From Hyphomicrobium sp. (lineage in GTDB: Bacteria; Pseudomonadota; Alphaproteobacteria; Rhizobiales; Hyphomicrobiaceae), in the NCBI RefSeq assembly GCF_009026145.1, contig NZ_WBUE01000001.1:295531-359530 (forward strand): a stretch of DNA of 64,000 nt, in the 5' to 3' direction. Every line of letters starts with the position of its first letter. Positions within the stretch are counted from its first letter, which is position 1. Positions 26,691 through 34,197 of the stretch are shown here, piece after piece. The position numbers were made by a program, and so were the translations under genes. The notes under the pieces are model-generated. The model worked only from the letters and a program-made list of their open reading frames with translations. It had not been told where the DNA came from and searched no databases.

Positions 26691-28244
26691 ATGCGCGCGT
26701 CTGATTCTTCGGCAACCTTTGGTCGCGACTTCCTGGCGTCGATCGTCGTCTTCCTCGTTGCGCTGCCGCTGTGCATGGGCGTCGCGCTCGCCTCCGGCCT
26801 GCCGCCGACGGCGGGCATCATCACCGGCATCATCGGCGGCCTCGTTGTCGGCTTCCTCGCCGGCTCGCCGTTGCAGGTCAGCGGCCCGGCCGCCGGCCTT
26901 ACCGTGCTCGTCTGGCAGCTCGTGCAGCAGTTCGGCATCGAGATGCTGGGCGTCATCGTGCTGTTCGCCGGACTCATTCAGCTCGCTGCCGGGCTGCTCA
27001 AGCTTGGGCAATGGTTCCGCGCCGTATCGCCGGCCGTTATTCACGGCATGCTGGCCGGCATCGGCGTGTTGATCCTCGCCTCGCAGTTCCACGTCATGCT
27101 CGACGCCAAGCCGCTCGGCAGCGGCATCGAAAACCTGCTCGGCATTCCGCGTGCGCTGTTCGACGCCATACAGGCGCGCGACGCGCATTTCAACGCCTTC
27201 GCCGTCGGCGCGCTGACCATCGCCACCATTTTCGCCTGGGGCTCGCTGACCCCGAAGAGCTGGCGCATGATGCCGGCGCCGCTGGTCGGCGTGCTGGTGG
27301 CCATCTCCGCGGCGCTGCTGTTTGGGCTGCAGGTCGATTACGTCAACGTGCCCGACAACATCTGGTCGGTGACTGTCTTCCCCACCTGGGAACGCCTCAC
27401 CCGCATCATCGAGTGGCCGATGCTGGTCGGCGCCGTCTCCATCGCCTTCATTGCCAGCGCCGAGACGCTGCTGTGTGCCACCGCCGTCGATCAGATGCAC
27501 CGCGGGCCACGCACGAAATATGATCGCGAGCTGGCAGCGCAGGGCGTCGGCAATGCCATCTGCGGCGCGCTGGGCGTGCTGCCGATGACCGGCGTCATCG
27601 TGCGCTCGAGTGCCAACGTCGAGGCCGGCGCCGAGACGCGCGCCTCGGCCATCATGCACGGCGTGTGGCTGCTGCTGTTCGTCAGCCTGCTGCCGTTCAC
27701 GCTGGCTTATATTCCCGTGTCGGCACTGGCGGCGATCCTGGTGTTCACCGGCTACAAGCTCGCCTATCCGAAAATCGTGCCGACGCTGCTGCAGTACGGC
27801 CGCGGCGAGGTGCTGATCTATCTCGTCACCATCGTCATGATCGTCGCCACCAACCTGCTCGAGGGCGTGCTCATCGGCCTCGGGCTGTCGCTGATCAAGC
27901 TGCTCTACGCCTTCTCGCACCTCGACGTGCGCAAGGAGGGGAACGGGTCGGAGAACCGCGTCGACCTCTACCTCAAGGGGTCGGCGACGCTCATCCGCCT
28001 ACCGAAGTTGGCAGCGGAGCTGGAGGCGCTAAAGCCGGGCGCGCAAGTGCACGTGCACATCAACGAGCTCGACTACATCGACCACGCCTGTCTCGATCTG
28101 TTGAGCAACTGGGATCGCCAGCACGTGGCCACCGGCGGCTCGCTGACCATCGAGTGGGACGAGCTGTCGAAGAAGTATCACCAGCGGCGCGTCTCGAGCA
28201 TCAAAGCGGCGCGCCAGGCGCAGGCCGCCGCCGCCAAGGCGTAA
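26691..28244 (+). CDS. SulP family anion transporter, probable bicarbonate transporter
   Basis: 517 residues. The SulP/SLC26 transmembrane domain (about 15-400) starts with FLASIVVFLVALPLCMGVALASG and contains the signature LPPTAGIITGIIGGLVVG and SGPAAGLTVLV; a STAS-like cytoplasmic domain follows (about 430-500), with INELDYIDHACLDLLSNW. The ATG at 26691 sets the transporter domain near the N-terminus; the open frame runs further back but through the intergenic gap. The neighbouring beta-carbonic anhydrase suggests bicarbonate as substrate (compare BicA and SulP-carbonic anhydrase pairs and fusions), but sulfate or another anion cannot be excluded. Confidence 0.88.
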   Translation: MRASDSSATFGRDFLASIVVFLVALPLCMGVALASGLPPTAGIITGIIGGLVVGFLAGSPLQVSGPAAGLTVLVWQLVQQFGIEMLGVIVLFAGLIQLAAGLLKLGQWFRAVSPAVIHGMLAGIGVLILASQFHVMLDAKPLGSGIENLLGIPRALFDAIQARDAHFNAFAVGALTIATIFAWGSLTPKSWRMMPAPLVGVLVAISAALLFGLQVDYVNVPDNIWSVTVFPTWERLTRIIEWPMLVGAVSIAFIASAETLLCATAVDQMHRGPRTKYDRELAAQGVGNAICGALGVLPMTGVIVRSSANVEAGAETRASAIMHGVWLLLFVSLLPFTLAYIPVSALAAILVFTGYKLAYPKIVPTLLQYGRGEVLIYLVTIVMIVATNLLEGVLIGLGLSLIKLLYAFSHLDVRKEGNGSENRVDLYLKGSATLIRLPKLAAELEALKPGAQVHVHINELDYIDHACLDLLSNWDRQHVATGGSLTIEWDELSKKYHQRRVSSIKAARQAQAAAAKA

Positions 28245-28266
28245 GTCCCCAAGACAGACCCTCGAC

Positions 28267-29496
28267 TTATCCCTCTGGGTGAGGTTGGCCTAGCGCGCGG
28301 TTTGCGGTGACGGCGCGCAGGAAGAGGTAGCCGGCCAGCGCGGAGGCGATCGACCCCATGAGCACGCCGATGCGGATTTCGGCGGCGCGCGTCGCGTCGA
28401 CGAATGCCAGCATGCCGATGAACAAGCTCATGGTGAAGCCGATGCCGCCGAGGATGGCGACGCCGAGCAGCTGCGCCCAGGTCGCACCCTCCGGCTTGCC
28501 GGCGAGGCGCAGCCCGATGGCGCCCAGCGAGAAGCCGAAGATGCCGATCGGTTTGCCGATGAGCAGGCCGAGCGCGATGCCCATGGGGATGGCGCTGGTC
28601 ACATGCGCCAGCGTCATGCCGGTCAGCGACACGCCGGCGTTGGCGAAAGCAAACAGCGGCAGCACGCCGAACTTTACCCATGGGCCGAGCGCCTCCTCGA
28701 CGCGCTCCAGCGTGCCGTGCTGCTCGCCGGGGGCGCGCGTCACCGGCACGGCAAGCGCGGTGATGACGCCGGCCAGCGTGGCATGCACGCCCGACTTCAG
28801 CACGCAAACCCAAATGAACAGACCGACCAATACGTAGGGGGCGATGCGTGTGACGTCTTTGGCGTTGAGAAGAGCGAGGGCGGCGATGCCGAGGCCGGCG
28901 AGGGCGAGCGCCTCCAGCGACAGGTGTGCCGTGTAGAAGAAGGCGATGATGATGATGGCGCCGAGGTCGTCGATGATGGCCAGCGCCAGGAGGAACACCT
29001 TCAGCGATACGGGAACGCGCGGCCCCAGCAGCGCCAGCACGCCGATGGCAAAGGCGATATCGGTGGCGGCGGGAATAGCCCAGCCATGCAGCGCGATGTC
29101 GTCGGTCCAGTTGATGGCGGAATAGATCAGCGCCGGCACCAGCATGCCGCCGAGCGCGGCGATCGCCGGCAGCGCGGCTTTCTTGGTACTCGACAGTTCA
29201 CCGATGACGAGCTCGCGTTTGATCTCGAGGCCGACGAGGAAGAAGAAGACGGCCATCATGCCGTCGTTGATCCACAGCAGCAGCGGCTTGTCGAGGTTGA
29301 GGGCGCCGACGCGCACCGTGACGGGGGTTTCCAGCAGCCCATCGTACAGCCAGCTCAACGGCGAGTTCTGCAGCACCAGCCCGAATAGCGCGGCGGCGAG
29401 CAGGACGATGCCTCCGGATGCCTCGTGCTGGAAGAAGGCCTTGGCGCCGTCGACGCGCTGTACGATCGTCCTTCTCTTCCGGGTCTTCGCCACCAT
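28267..29496 (-). CDS. nhaA: Na+/H+ antiporter NhaA
   Basis: Exchanges cytoplasmic Na+ for periplasmic protons. 409 residues if the ATG at 29496 (MVAKTRKRR) is used; an earlier ATG at 29557 is also open but overlaps pdxY by 40 nt. Conserved features: FFFLVGLEIKREL, the assembly region WAIPAATDIAFAIGVLALLG, and the ion-binding double Asp ALAIIDDLGAIIIIAFFYT (D163-D164 in E. coli numbering). Twelve hydrophobic segments fit NhaA. It follows pdxY on the same strand. Confidence 0.94.
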   Translation of the reverse strand: MVAKTRKRRTIVQRVDGAKAFFQHEASGGIVLLAAALFGLVLQNSPLSWLYDGLLETPVTVRVGALNLDKPLLLWINDGMMAVFFFLVGLEIKRELVIGELSSTKKAALPAIAALGGMLVPALIYSAINWTDDIALHGWAIPAATDIAFAIGVLALLGPRVPVSLKVFLLALAIIDDLGAIIIIAFFYTAHLSLEALALAGLGIAALALLNAKDVTRIAPYVLVGLFIWVCVLKSGVHATLAGVITALAVPVTRAPGEQHGTLERVEEALGPWVKFGVLPLFAFANAGVSLTGMTLAHVTSAIPMGIALGLLIGKPIGIFGFSLGAIGLRLAGKPEGATWAQLLGVAILGGIGFTMSLFIGMLAFVDATRAAEIRIGVLMGSIASALAGYLFLRAVTANRALGQPHPEG

Positions 29497-29519
29497 TCCT
29501 CGGGTGCCCTCGCTTGCGT

Positions 29520-30344
29520 TCACACGGATGTCGTCGGTAGTGCCGGCGTATTGGCCCATAAAACGCCTGCCGCGGCGAGGGGCAATTCATCGCGTCCGCC
29601 GCTGGCGGCGACGCTCGCCTCCACTCCGGCGGCGGCGAGGGCGAGCGCGGTCGGCGGCGCTTCGCCATTGAGGACGTGACCCAGGTAGAGAGCGGAAAGC
29701 AGATCGCCGGTCCCGTGCGGTGCCCGGTCGCGACGGTGCACCAAGCAGGCTGTCGCCTCGGGGCCCGACACGAGCACGTTGGCGAGCTGCGCTTCGCCGG
29801 CCGGAATCGAGGTGGCGAGAACCGTCGGAACGCCGAGTGACGCGGCGGCCCGGCGCGCCTCGCGCGGGTTGCCCACGGGGAGACCGGCGAGCCAGGACAA
29901 TTCGAAGCGGTTGGGCGTGGCGATGGTGGCGAGCGGCCAGAGCTCGTCGCGGATGGCGGCGGCCGTCGATTCGGAGAGGTAGAAGCCTTCCGACTCGTCG
30001 CCGAACACCGGGTCGCACAGGTAGATGGCGCGTGCGTTGGCGCGGCGTACGCGCTCCACGGTCGATTGCGCCTCTCGAACGTGGGCGGGCGTCGGCAGGT
30101 AGCCGGTGATGATGGCGGCGGTATCGGTGAGCCAGCCATTGGCTTCGAGCGCATCGAGCATGGTGGCCATCTGCCCCGGCAGCACAGCATCGCCGGCAAA
30201 GCGCGCATAGCCGGGATGGTTCGACAGCACCACGGTCGGCACCGCCATCGCCTCGTGGCCAAGACAGTGCAGCGCCGGGACGATGATCGCCAGACCTACG
30301 GAGCCGAAGGCGACGTGCGAGGAGAGAGCGAGGACGCGGGCCAT
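29520..30344 (-). CDS. pdxY: pyridoxal kinase PdxY
   Basis: Phosphorylates pyridoxal in the vitamin B6 salvage pathway. 274 residues from the ATG at 30344 (MARVLALSSHVAFGSVG); a start at 30383 is possible but the extension is low-complexity. The pattern SSHVAFGSVG is the PdxY/PdxK start, CDPVFGDESEGFYL contains the conserved DPVxGD, TPNRFELSWLAG is the TPNxxE motif, and GTGDLLSALYLG holds the anion-hole GTGD with the catalytic Asp. The nhaA gene follows closely. Confidence 0.92.
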   Translation of the reverse strand: MARVLALSSHVAFGSVGLAIIVPALHCLGHEAMAVPTVVLSNHPGYARFAGDAVLPGQMATMLDALEANGWLTDTAAIITGYLPTPAHVREAQSTVERVRRANARAIYLCDPVFGDESEGFYLSESTAAAIRDELWPLATIATPNRFELSWLAGLPVGNPREARRAAASLGVPTVLATSIPAGEAQLANVLVSGPEATACLVHRRDRAPHGTGDLLSALYLGHVLNGEAPPTALALAAAGVEASVAASGGRDELPLAAAGVLWANTPALPTTSV

Positions 30345-30465
30345 GCGCGACTGTGCCGGACGCGCCGGCGCCCGCCAAGCCACGGGTCACCGAGAAGTTG
30401 TGCGCGGCGCCCTTGGTGTTCGTGGCGACGCGCGCTATTGTGCGCCGCACAAGAGGGAGCCGAGG

Positions 30466-31365
30466 ATGACCGTTCGTCCGCGACGCAGTGTGCTCTATAT
30501 GCCTGGTGCCAATGAGCGGGCGCTGGAAAAAGCCAAGAAACTTCCCGCCGATGCGCTGATTCTCGACCTCGAAGATTCGGTGGCGCCGGAAGGCAAGGTG
30601 GCGGCGCGCGAAAATGTTTGCGCGGTGGTGAAGGACGGCGGCTACGGTCGGCGCGAGCTCATCATCCGCGTCAACGCCATCGAGACCGCCTGGGGCATGG
30701 ACGATTTGCGGGCGGCGGTGGGCGTGGCGCCCGACGCCATCCTGGTGCCCAAGGTCTCCTCGCCGGGTGACATCGTTACCGTCGCCAAGGTGCTGGGGGC
30801 CATCAACGCGCCGCCCAAGGTGCGTCTGTGGGCGATGATGGAGACGCCGAGCTCGGTGCTCAACGCGCGCGAGATCGCGGCACTCGGCGCCGATCCGGAG
30901 AACCGGCTCGCCTGCCTCGTCATGGGCACCAACGACCTGTTGAAGGAATCGCGCGCCCGTGCGTTGCACAACCGCATCGCCGTGGTGCCGTGGCTGGCCA
31001 TGACCATCGTGGCGGCGCGCGCCTACGGCCTCGACGTCCTCGACGGTGTCTACAACGACTACCGTGACGACGTGGGCTTTCGCGACGAATGCGAGCACGG
31101 GCGCACGCTGGGGATGGACGGCAAGACGCTGATCCACCCCTCGCAGGTGGCCCCCTGCAACGAGGTCTTCTCGCCCACCGAGGAGGAGGTTTCCTGGGCG
31201 CGCAAGATCATCGCCGCCTTCGAGGAGCCGGCGAACGTGCACAAGGGGGTCATCACGCTGGAGGGGCGCATGGTGGAGCGGCTGCACCTCGTCATGGCGC
31301 GGCGCACGGTGGCCATCGCCGACGCCATCGAGGCGATGCGCAAGACCGAGGAGGCGTGGTTCTGA
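30466..31365 (+). CDS. CitE-family CoA ester lyase (malyl-CoA lyase / malyl-CoA thioesterase type)
   Basis: 299 residues; the ATG at 30466 overlaps the AGG of its RBS region (GAGGGAGCCGAGG upstream). CitE-like TIM barrel: RRSVLYMPGANERALEKA at the start, ILDLEDSVAPEGK (catalytic metal/Asp loop), IIRVNAIETAWGMDD, WAMMETPSSVLNA with the conserved Glu, VMGTNDLLKE, and MDGKTLIHPSQV. It is next to mesaconyl-CoA hydratase, so it probably works in the ethylmalonyl-CoA pathway, either cleaving methylmalyl/malyl-CoA (Mcl1 type) or hydrolysing malyl-CoA (Mcl2 type). The two activities cannot be separated from sequence by eye; the shorter length leans to Mcl2. Confidence 0.82.
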   Translation: MTVRPRRSVLYMPGANERALEKAKKLPADALILDLEDSVAPEGKVAARENVCAVVKDGGYGRRELIIRVNAIETAWGMDDLRAAVGVAPDAILVPKVSSPGDIVTVAKVLGAINAPPKVRLWAMMETPSSVLNAREIAALGADPENRLACLVMGTNDLLKESRARALHNRIAVVPWLAMTIVAARAYGLDVLDGVYNDYRDDVGFRDECEHGRTLGMDGKTLIHPSQVAPCNEVFSPTEEEVSWARKIIAAFEEPANVHKGVITLEGRMVERLHLVMARRTVAIADAIEAMRKTEEAWF

Positions 31366-31472
31366 CCGTTCTGACGGCCCCGATCCTTTCCGAGCGGCGA
31401 AAAGTCAGTCGACAGAGCCAGCCTTTTCTGACTAATCGGCACGCGCGGCCGTGATGAGGACCTGACCACGAC

Positions 31473-32531
31473 ATGACTTCGACCAAGACCAACCCCGGCA
31501 ATTACTTCGAGGATTTCAAGTTCGGGCAGGTGATCGTCCACCCGACCCCACGCACGGTCACGGTGGGCGACGTGGCGCTCTATACGAGCCTTTACGGCAC
31601 GCGCTTTGCGGTCCAGTCGTCGGATGCCTTCGCCAAGGCGATCGGCTATCCGGCCTCGCCGCTCGATGATCTCCTCACCTTCCACGTGGTGTTCGGTAAG
31701 ACGACGCCGGAGATCTCGCTCAACGCCATCGCCAACCTCGGCTACGCCAGCTGCCGCTTCTTGAAGCCGGTCTATCCCGGCGACACTCTGGCCTCGACCT
31801 CGGAGGTCATCGGCCTCAAGGAGAACTCCAACCGCGAGACGGGCACCGTCTACGTGCGCTCCACGGGGCGCAACCAGAACGGCGAGGTTGTGCTCGACTA
31901 CGTGCGCTGGGTGATGGTGAGGAAGCGCGACAAGGATGCGCCCACGCCCGAAGCGATCGTCCCCAACCTGGCGCAGCGCGTCGACCCTGCCGAGATCGGC
32001 GCTGCGGTGCCGGCCCTCAATATGGACAAGTACGACTTCGCACTTGCCGGCTCGCCCTACCGCTGGGGCGACTACGAGGTGGGCGAGAAGATCGACCACG
32101 TCGACGGCATGACGCTAGAGGAGGCCGAGCACCAGATCGCCACGCGGCTTTATCAGAACACGGCCAAGGTGCACTTCAACCAGCACACCGAATCGAAGGG
32201 CCGCTTCGGCAAGCGCATCGTCTACGGCGGCGTCGTCATCTCGCTCGTCCGTGCGCTGTCGTTCAACGGGCTCAACAACGCCTTCCACCTCGCCGCCATC
32301 AACGGCGGCCGGCACGTGTCGCCCTGCTTTGCCGGCGACACGGTCTATGCCTGGTCGGAGGTGCTGGAGAAGGCGGAGCTGCCCGGCCGCAAGGACGTCG
32401 GCGCGCTGCGCATCCGCCTCGTGGCGGTGAAGAACCAGGACTGCGCGGCGTTCCCGCTCAAGAAGGAGGACGGCCAGTACGCCGACGGCGTGCTGCTCGA
32501 CCTCGATGCCTGGGTGCTGCTGCCGCGCTGA
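31473..32531 (+). CDS. mch: mesaconyl-CoA hydratase (MaoC double-hotdog)
   Basis: 352 residues, matching the beta-methylmalyl-CoA dehydratase / mesaconyl-CoA hydratase family length. It starts MTSTKTNPGNYFEDFKFGQV; an N-terminal hotdog carries GTRFAVQSSDAFAKAIGY and PLDDLLTFHVVFGKT, and the C-terminal hotdog has KVHFNQHTESKGRFGKRIVYGG and ALSFNGLNNAFHLAAINGGRH. The enzyme interconverts mesaconyl-C1-CoA and beta-methylmalyl-CoA in the ethylmalonyl-CoA pathway. The 107-nt gap after the lyase gene may hold an internal promoter. A toxin-antitoxin locus begins immediately downstream. Confidence 0.88.
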   Translation: MTSTKTNPGNYFEDFKFGQVIVHPTPRTVTVGDVALYTSLYGTRFAVQSSDAFAKAIGYPASPLDDLLTFHVVFGKTTPEISLNAIANLGYASCRFLKPVYPGDTLASTSEVIGLKENSNRETGTVYVRSTGRNQNGEVVLDYVRWVMVRKRDKDAPTPEAIVPNLAQRVDPAEIGAAVPALNMDKYDFALAGSPYRWGDYEVGEKIDHVDGMTLEEAEHQIATRLYQNTAKVHFNQHTESKGRFGKRIVYGGVVISLVRALSFNGLNNAFHLAAINGGRHVSPCFAGDTVYAWSEVLEKAELPGRKDVGALRIRLVAVKNQDCAAFPLKKEDGQYADGVLLDLDAWVLLPR

Positions 32532-32539
32532 TTGACCCC

Positions 32540-32554
32540 TACGGGATACCCGTA
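32540..32554. promoter_or_regulatory. palindromic operator of the toxin-antitoxin locus
   Basis: TACGGG-ATA-CCCGTA is a perfect 6-bp inverted repeat around a 3-nt centre, 15 bp before the brnT ATG. TTGACC (32532) and TATACG (32553) bracket it with 15-nt spacing and may be the -35 and -10. Type II toxin-antitoxin operons are usually repressed by the antitoxin at such sites; the assignment is inferred from position. Confidence 0.6.
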
Positions 32555-32568
32555 TACGCTTAGGACCC

Positions 32569-32837
32569 ATGAAGTTCGAGTGGGACCCCGCCAAACCGCG
32601 ACCAATGTCGTTCGGCACGGCGTTACCTTCGAACAGGCTAAAGACGTCTTCGACGATCAAAAGGCAATCGAGGCGCTTGATGAGCCATCGAGCGATGAAG
32701 AGCGTTGCCGGCTTCTCGGCCGCAGCGGCGTGGGAATCCTGATGGTGATCTACACCGAACGAAAAGGCCGAATTCGCATTATCTCGGCGCGTTTGGCCGA
32801 TAGGCGGGAACGGAAGTCTTACCTTGAGCAAGAGTAA
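32569..32837 (+). pseudogene. brnT: BrnT family toxin with N-terminal frameshift
   Basis: BrnT is a ribonuclease toxin with an RelE-like fold. The ATG at 32569 encodes MKFEWDPAK, the exact BrnT start, but the frame then breaks: after GCC AAA the rest of the protein (TATNVVRHGVTFEQAKDVF ... RIRIISARLADRRERKSYLE) continues in the -1 frame. One extra A in the AAACC run (AAAACC) would restore an intact protein of about 90 residues. All later BrnT motifs (RHGVTFEQA, SDEERC, RIISAR, RRERK) are kept. It could be an inactivated toxin, a sequencing or assembly error at a short A run, or a slippage-controlled gene. A TTG at 32532 opens the second frame but lacks the BrnT N-terminus. Confidence 0.85.
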
Positions 32838-33279
32838 ATCGATCAAGCGAGTCGTCGCGCAGCGCGCTGCTCGCTCTTCCGAGCGTGAAGATCGCGAAAA
32901 TCCTCCGCTGAGCGCAGCCGTGCTCAGCTCGATGAAGCGAGTGGCGCCGATCAAGCGTATTCGCTGGCAATTGGGATTGTCGCAGGAGGAGTTCGCCTAC
33001 CGATTCGAAATCCCGATTGGCACGCTCAGGGATTGGGAGCAGGGGCGCAGCCAGCCAGATCGGCCGGCGCAGGCGTACCTCAAGGTCATCCAGAGCCAGC
33101 CGTCGGCGGTCGGAAGGGCGTTGCGACCCAGTCACAAGACCTCAGCATCAATCTCCACCCTTGCCTCCAAGGCATTGCGCGATCCTCGCAGTTTGACGCG
33201 AGAAGACATCAAGAACCTAGCGGCATCTGTCCTCACTTCTATTGGCGAGCCCGTGGAGAGGAAGCGCAAGACCAGATAG
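32824..33279 (+). CDS. XRE-type antitoxin of BrnT with C-terminal extension
   Basis: 151 residues from a TTG at 32824 (RBS GGAAG), overlapping the brnT stop by 14 nt. A helix-turn-helix domain lies at about residues 47-90: IKRIRWQLGLSQEEFAYRF, IPIGTLRDWEQGRSQPD. This is the DNA-binding antitoxin type often paired with BrnT/HigB-like toxins. After residue 97 an additional segment of about 50 residues contains STLASKALRDPRSLTRED and IKNLAASVLTS, which resembles small stand-alone proteins I recall from many genomes, so the gene looks like an in-frame fusion. GC content is lower than that of the neighbours, consistent with acquisition between mch and sdhC. Confidence 0.75.
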   Translation: MSKSKSIKRVVAQRAARSSEREDRENPPLSAAVLSSMKRVAPIKRIRWQLGLSQEEFAYRFEIPIGTLRDWEQGRSQPDRPAQAYLKVIQSQPSAVGRALRPSHKTSASISTLASKALRDPRSLTREDIKNLAASVLTSIGEPVERKRKTR

Positions 33280-33395
33280 GCCCATTGCTGTCCGCGCGAA
33301 TGGCGACTTCTGTACCCGTGTGCTGTGGCGATTGGCGAATTGCCGCCTGCGGATCGACGCGCTAAAACGCCAGCAGATCGAACAACGAGGATCGC

Positions 33396-33821
33396 ATGGC
33401 CGGGGTGACACCTGAGCGGGCGCGCCAGCGGCCGCTTTCTCCGCATCTGCAAATCTACCGACCGCAGATCAACATGGTGATGTCGATCCTGCATCGCATC
33501 ACCGGCGCGGCGCTCTACGTCGGCTCGCTGCTCATCGCCTGGTGGCTCATCGCGGCGGCGACGAGCCCTGAGTACTTCGCCTTCGTCAACGGCCTGTTTG
33601 CCACTTGGCCGGGCATGGTGGTGATCGTCGGCTACTCTTGGGCGCTGATCCATCACCTGCTCGGCGGGCTGCGCCACTTCGTCTGGGACACGGGCGCTGG
33701 CCTCGACATCGGCAGCGTCGATCTATTGTCGTGGAGCACGATCGTGCTGTCGGTGCTGCTCACCGGCGCGCTGTGGCTCTACATCGCCAGCGAACGCGGA
33801 TGGGTGCAGGCATGGCAATGA
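33396..33821 (+). CDS. sdhC: succinate dehydrogenase cytochrome b556 subunit
   Basis: Membrane anchor that binds heme b and quinone in complex II. 141 residues with three membrane helices. Motifs: [13 protein letters not shown] and [15 protein letters not shown] (the SxxHRxTG quinone/heme motif), and [18 protein letters not shown] with the heme-ligand His. The stop overlaps sdhD (ATGG..ATG at 33812), so sdhCDA is one translationally coupled unit. Confidence 0.95.
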   Translation: MAGVTPERARQRPLSPHLQIYRPQINMVMSILHRITGAALYVGSLLIAWWLIAAATSPEYFAFVNGLFATWPGMVVIVGYSWALIHHLLGGLRHFVWDTGAGLDIGSVDLLSWSTIVLSVLLTGALWLYIASERGWVQAWQ

Positions 33822-34192
33822 CAACCCCGCTCAAGCGCGCGCGCGGGCTCGGCTCAGCCCATGAGGGCCCGGGCCACTTCCTCATGCAGCGCATCACCGC
33901 CGCTGCCAACGCGATCCTCATGGCGTTTGCCGTCGGGCTGATCGGCGCGTTGGCCGGGGCCGACCTTGCGACCGTCAAGGCGACGCTCGCCCACCCGGTC
34001 GTCGCCATACTTCTCATCGCACTGATCGTGTCGGGTACCGTGCACATGCGCATCGGCATGCAGGTGATCGTCGAGGACTACGTGCACGGCGAAGGCGCCA
34101 AGATGCTTCTATTGCTGGCGAACACGTTCTTTGCGGCGGCGGTCGCCGCGGTGTCGATCTTCGCCGTGTTGAAACTGAGCTTCGGGGGTTAG
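33812..34192 (+). CDS. sdhD: succinate dehydrogenase membrane anchor subunit
   Basis: 126 residues from the ATG at 33812, overlapping sdhC by 10 nt. Three helices; the N-terminal segment [20 protein letters not shown] matches SdhD of alphaproteobacteria, and [20 protein letters not shown] holds the conserved H..G..V..EDY sequence. It forms the heme/quinone-binding anchor with SdhC. sdhA starts 5 nt after the stop. Confidence 0.95.
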   Translation: MAMTTPLKRARGLGSAHEGPGHFLMQRITAAANAILMAFAVGLIGALAGADLATVKATLAHPVVAILLIALIVSGTVHMRIGMQVIVEDYVHGEGAKMLLLLANTFFAAAVAAVSIFAVLKLSFGG

Positions 34193-34197
34193 GCTCG

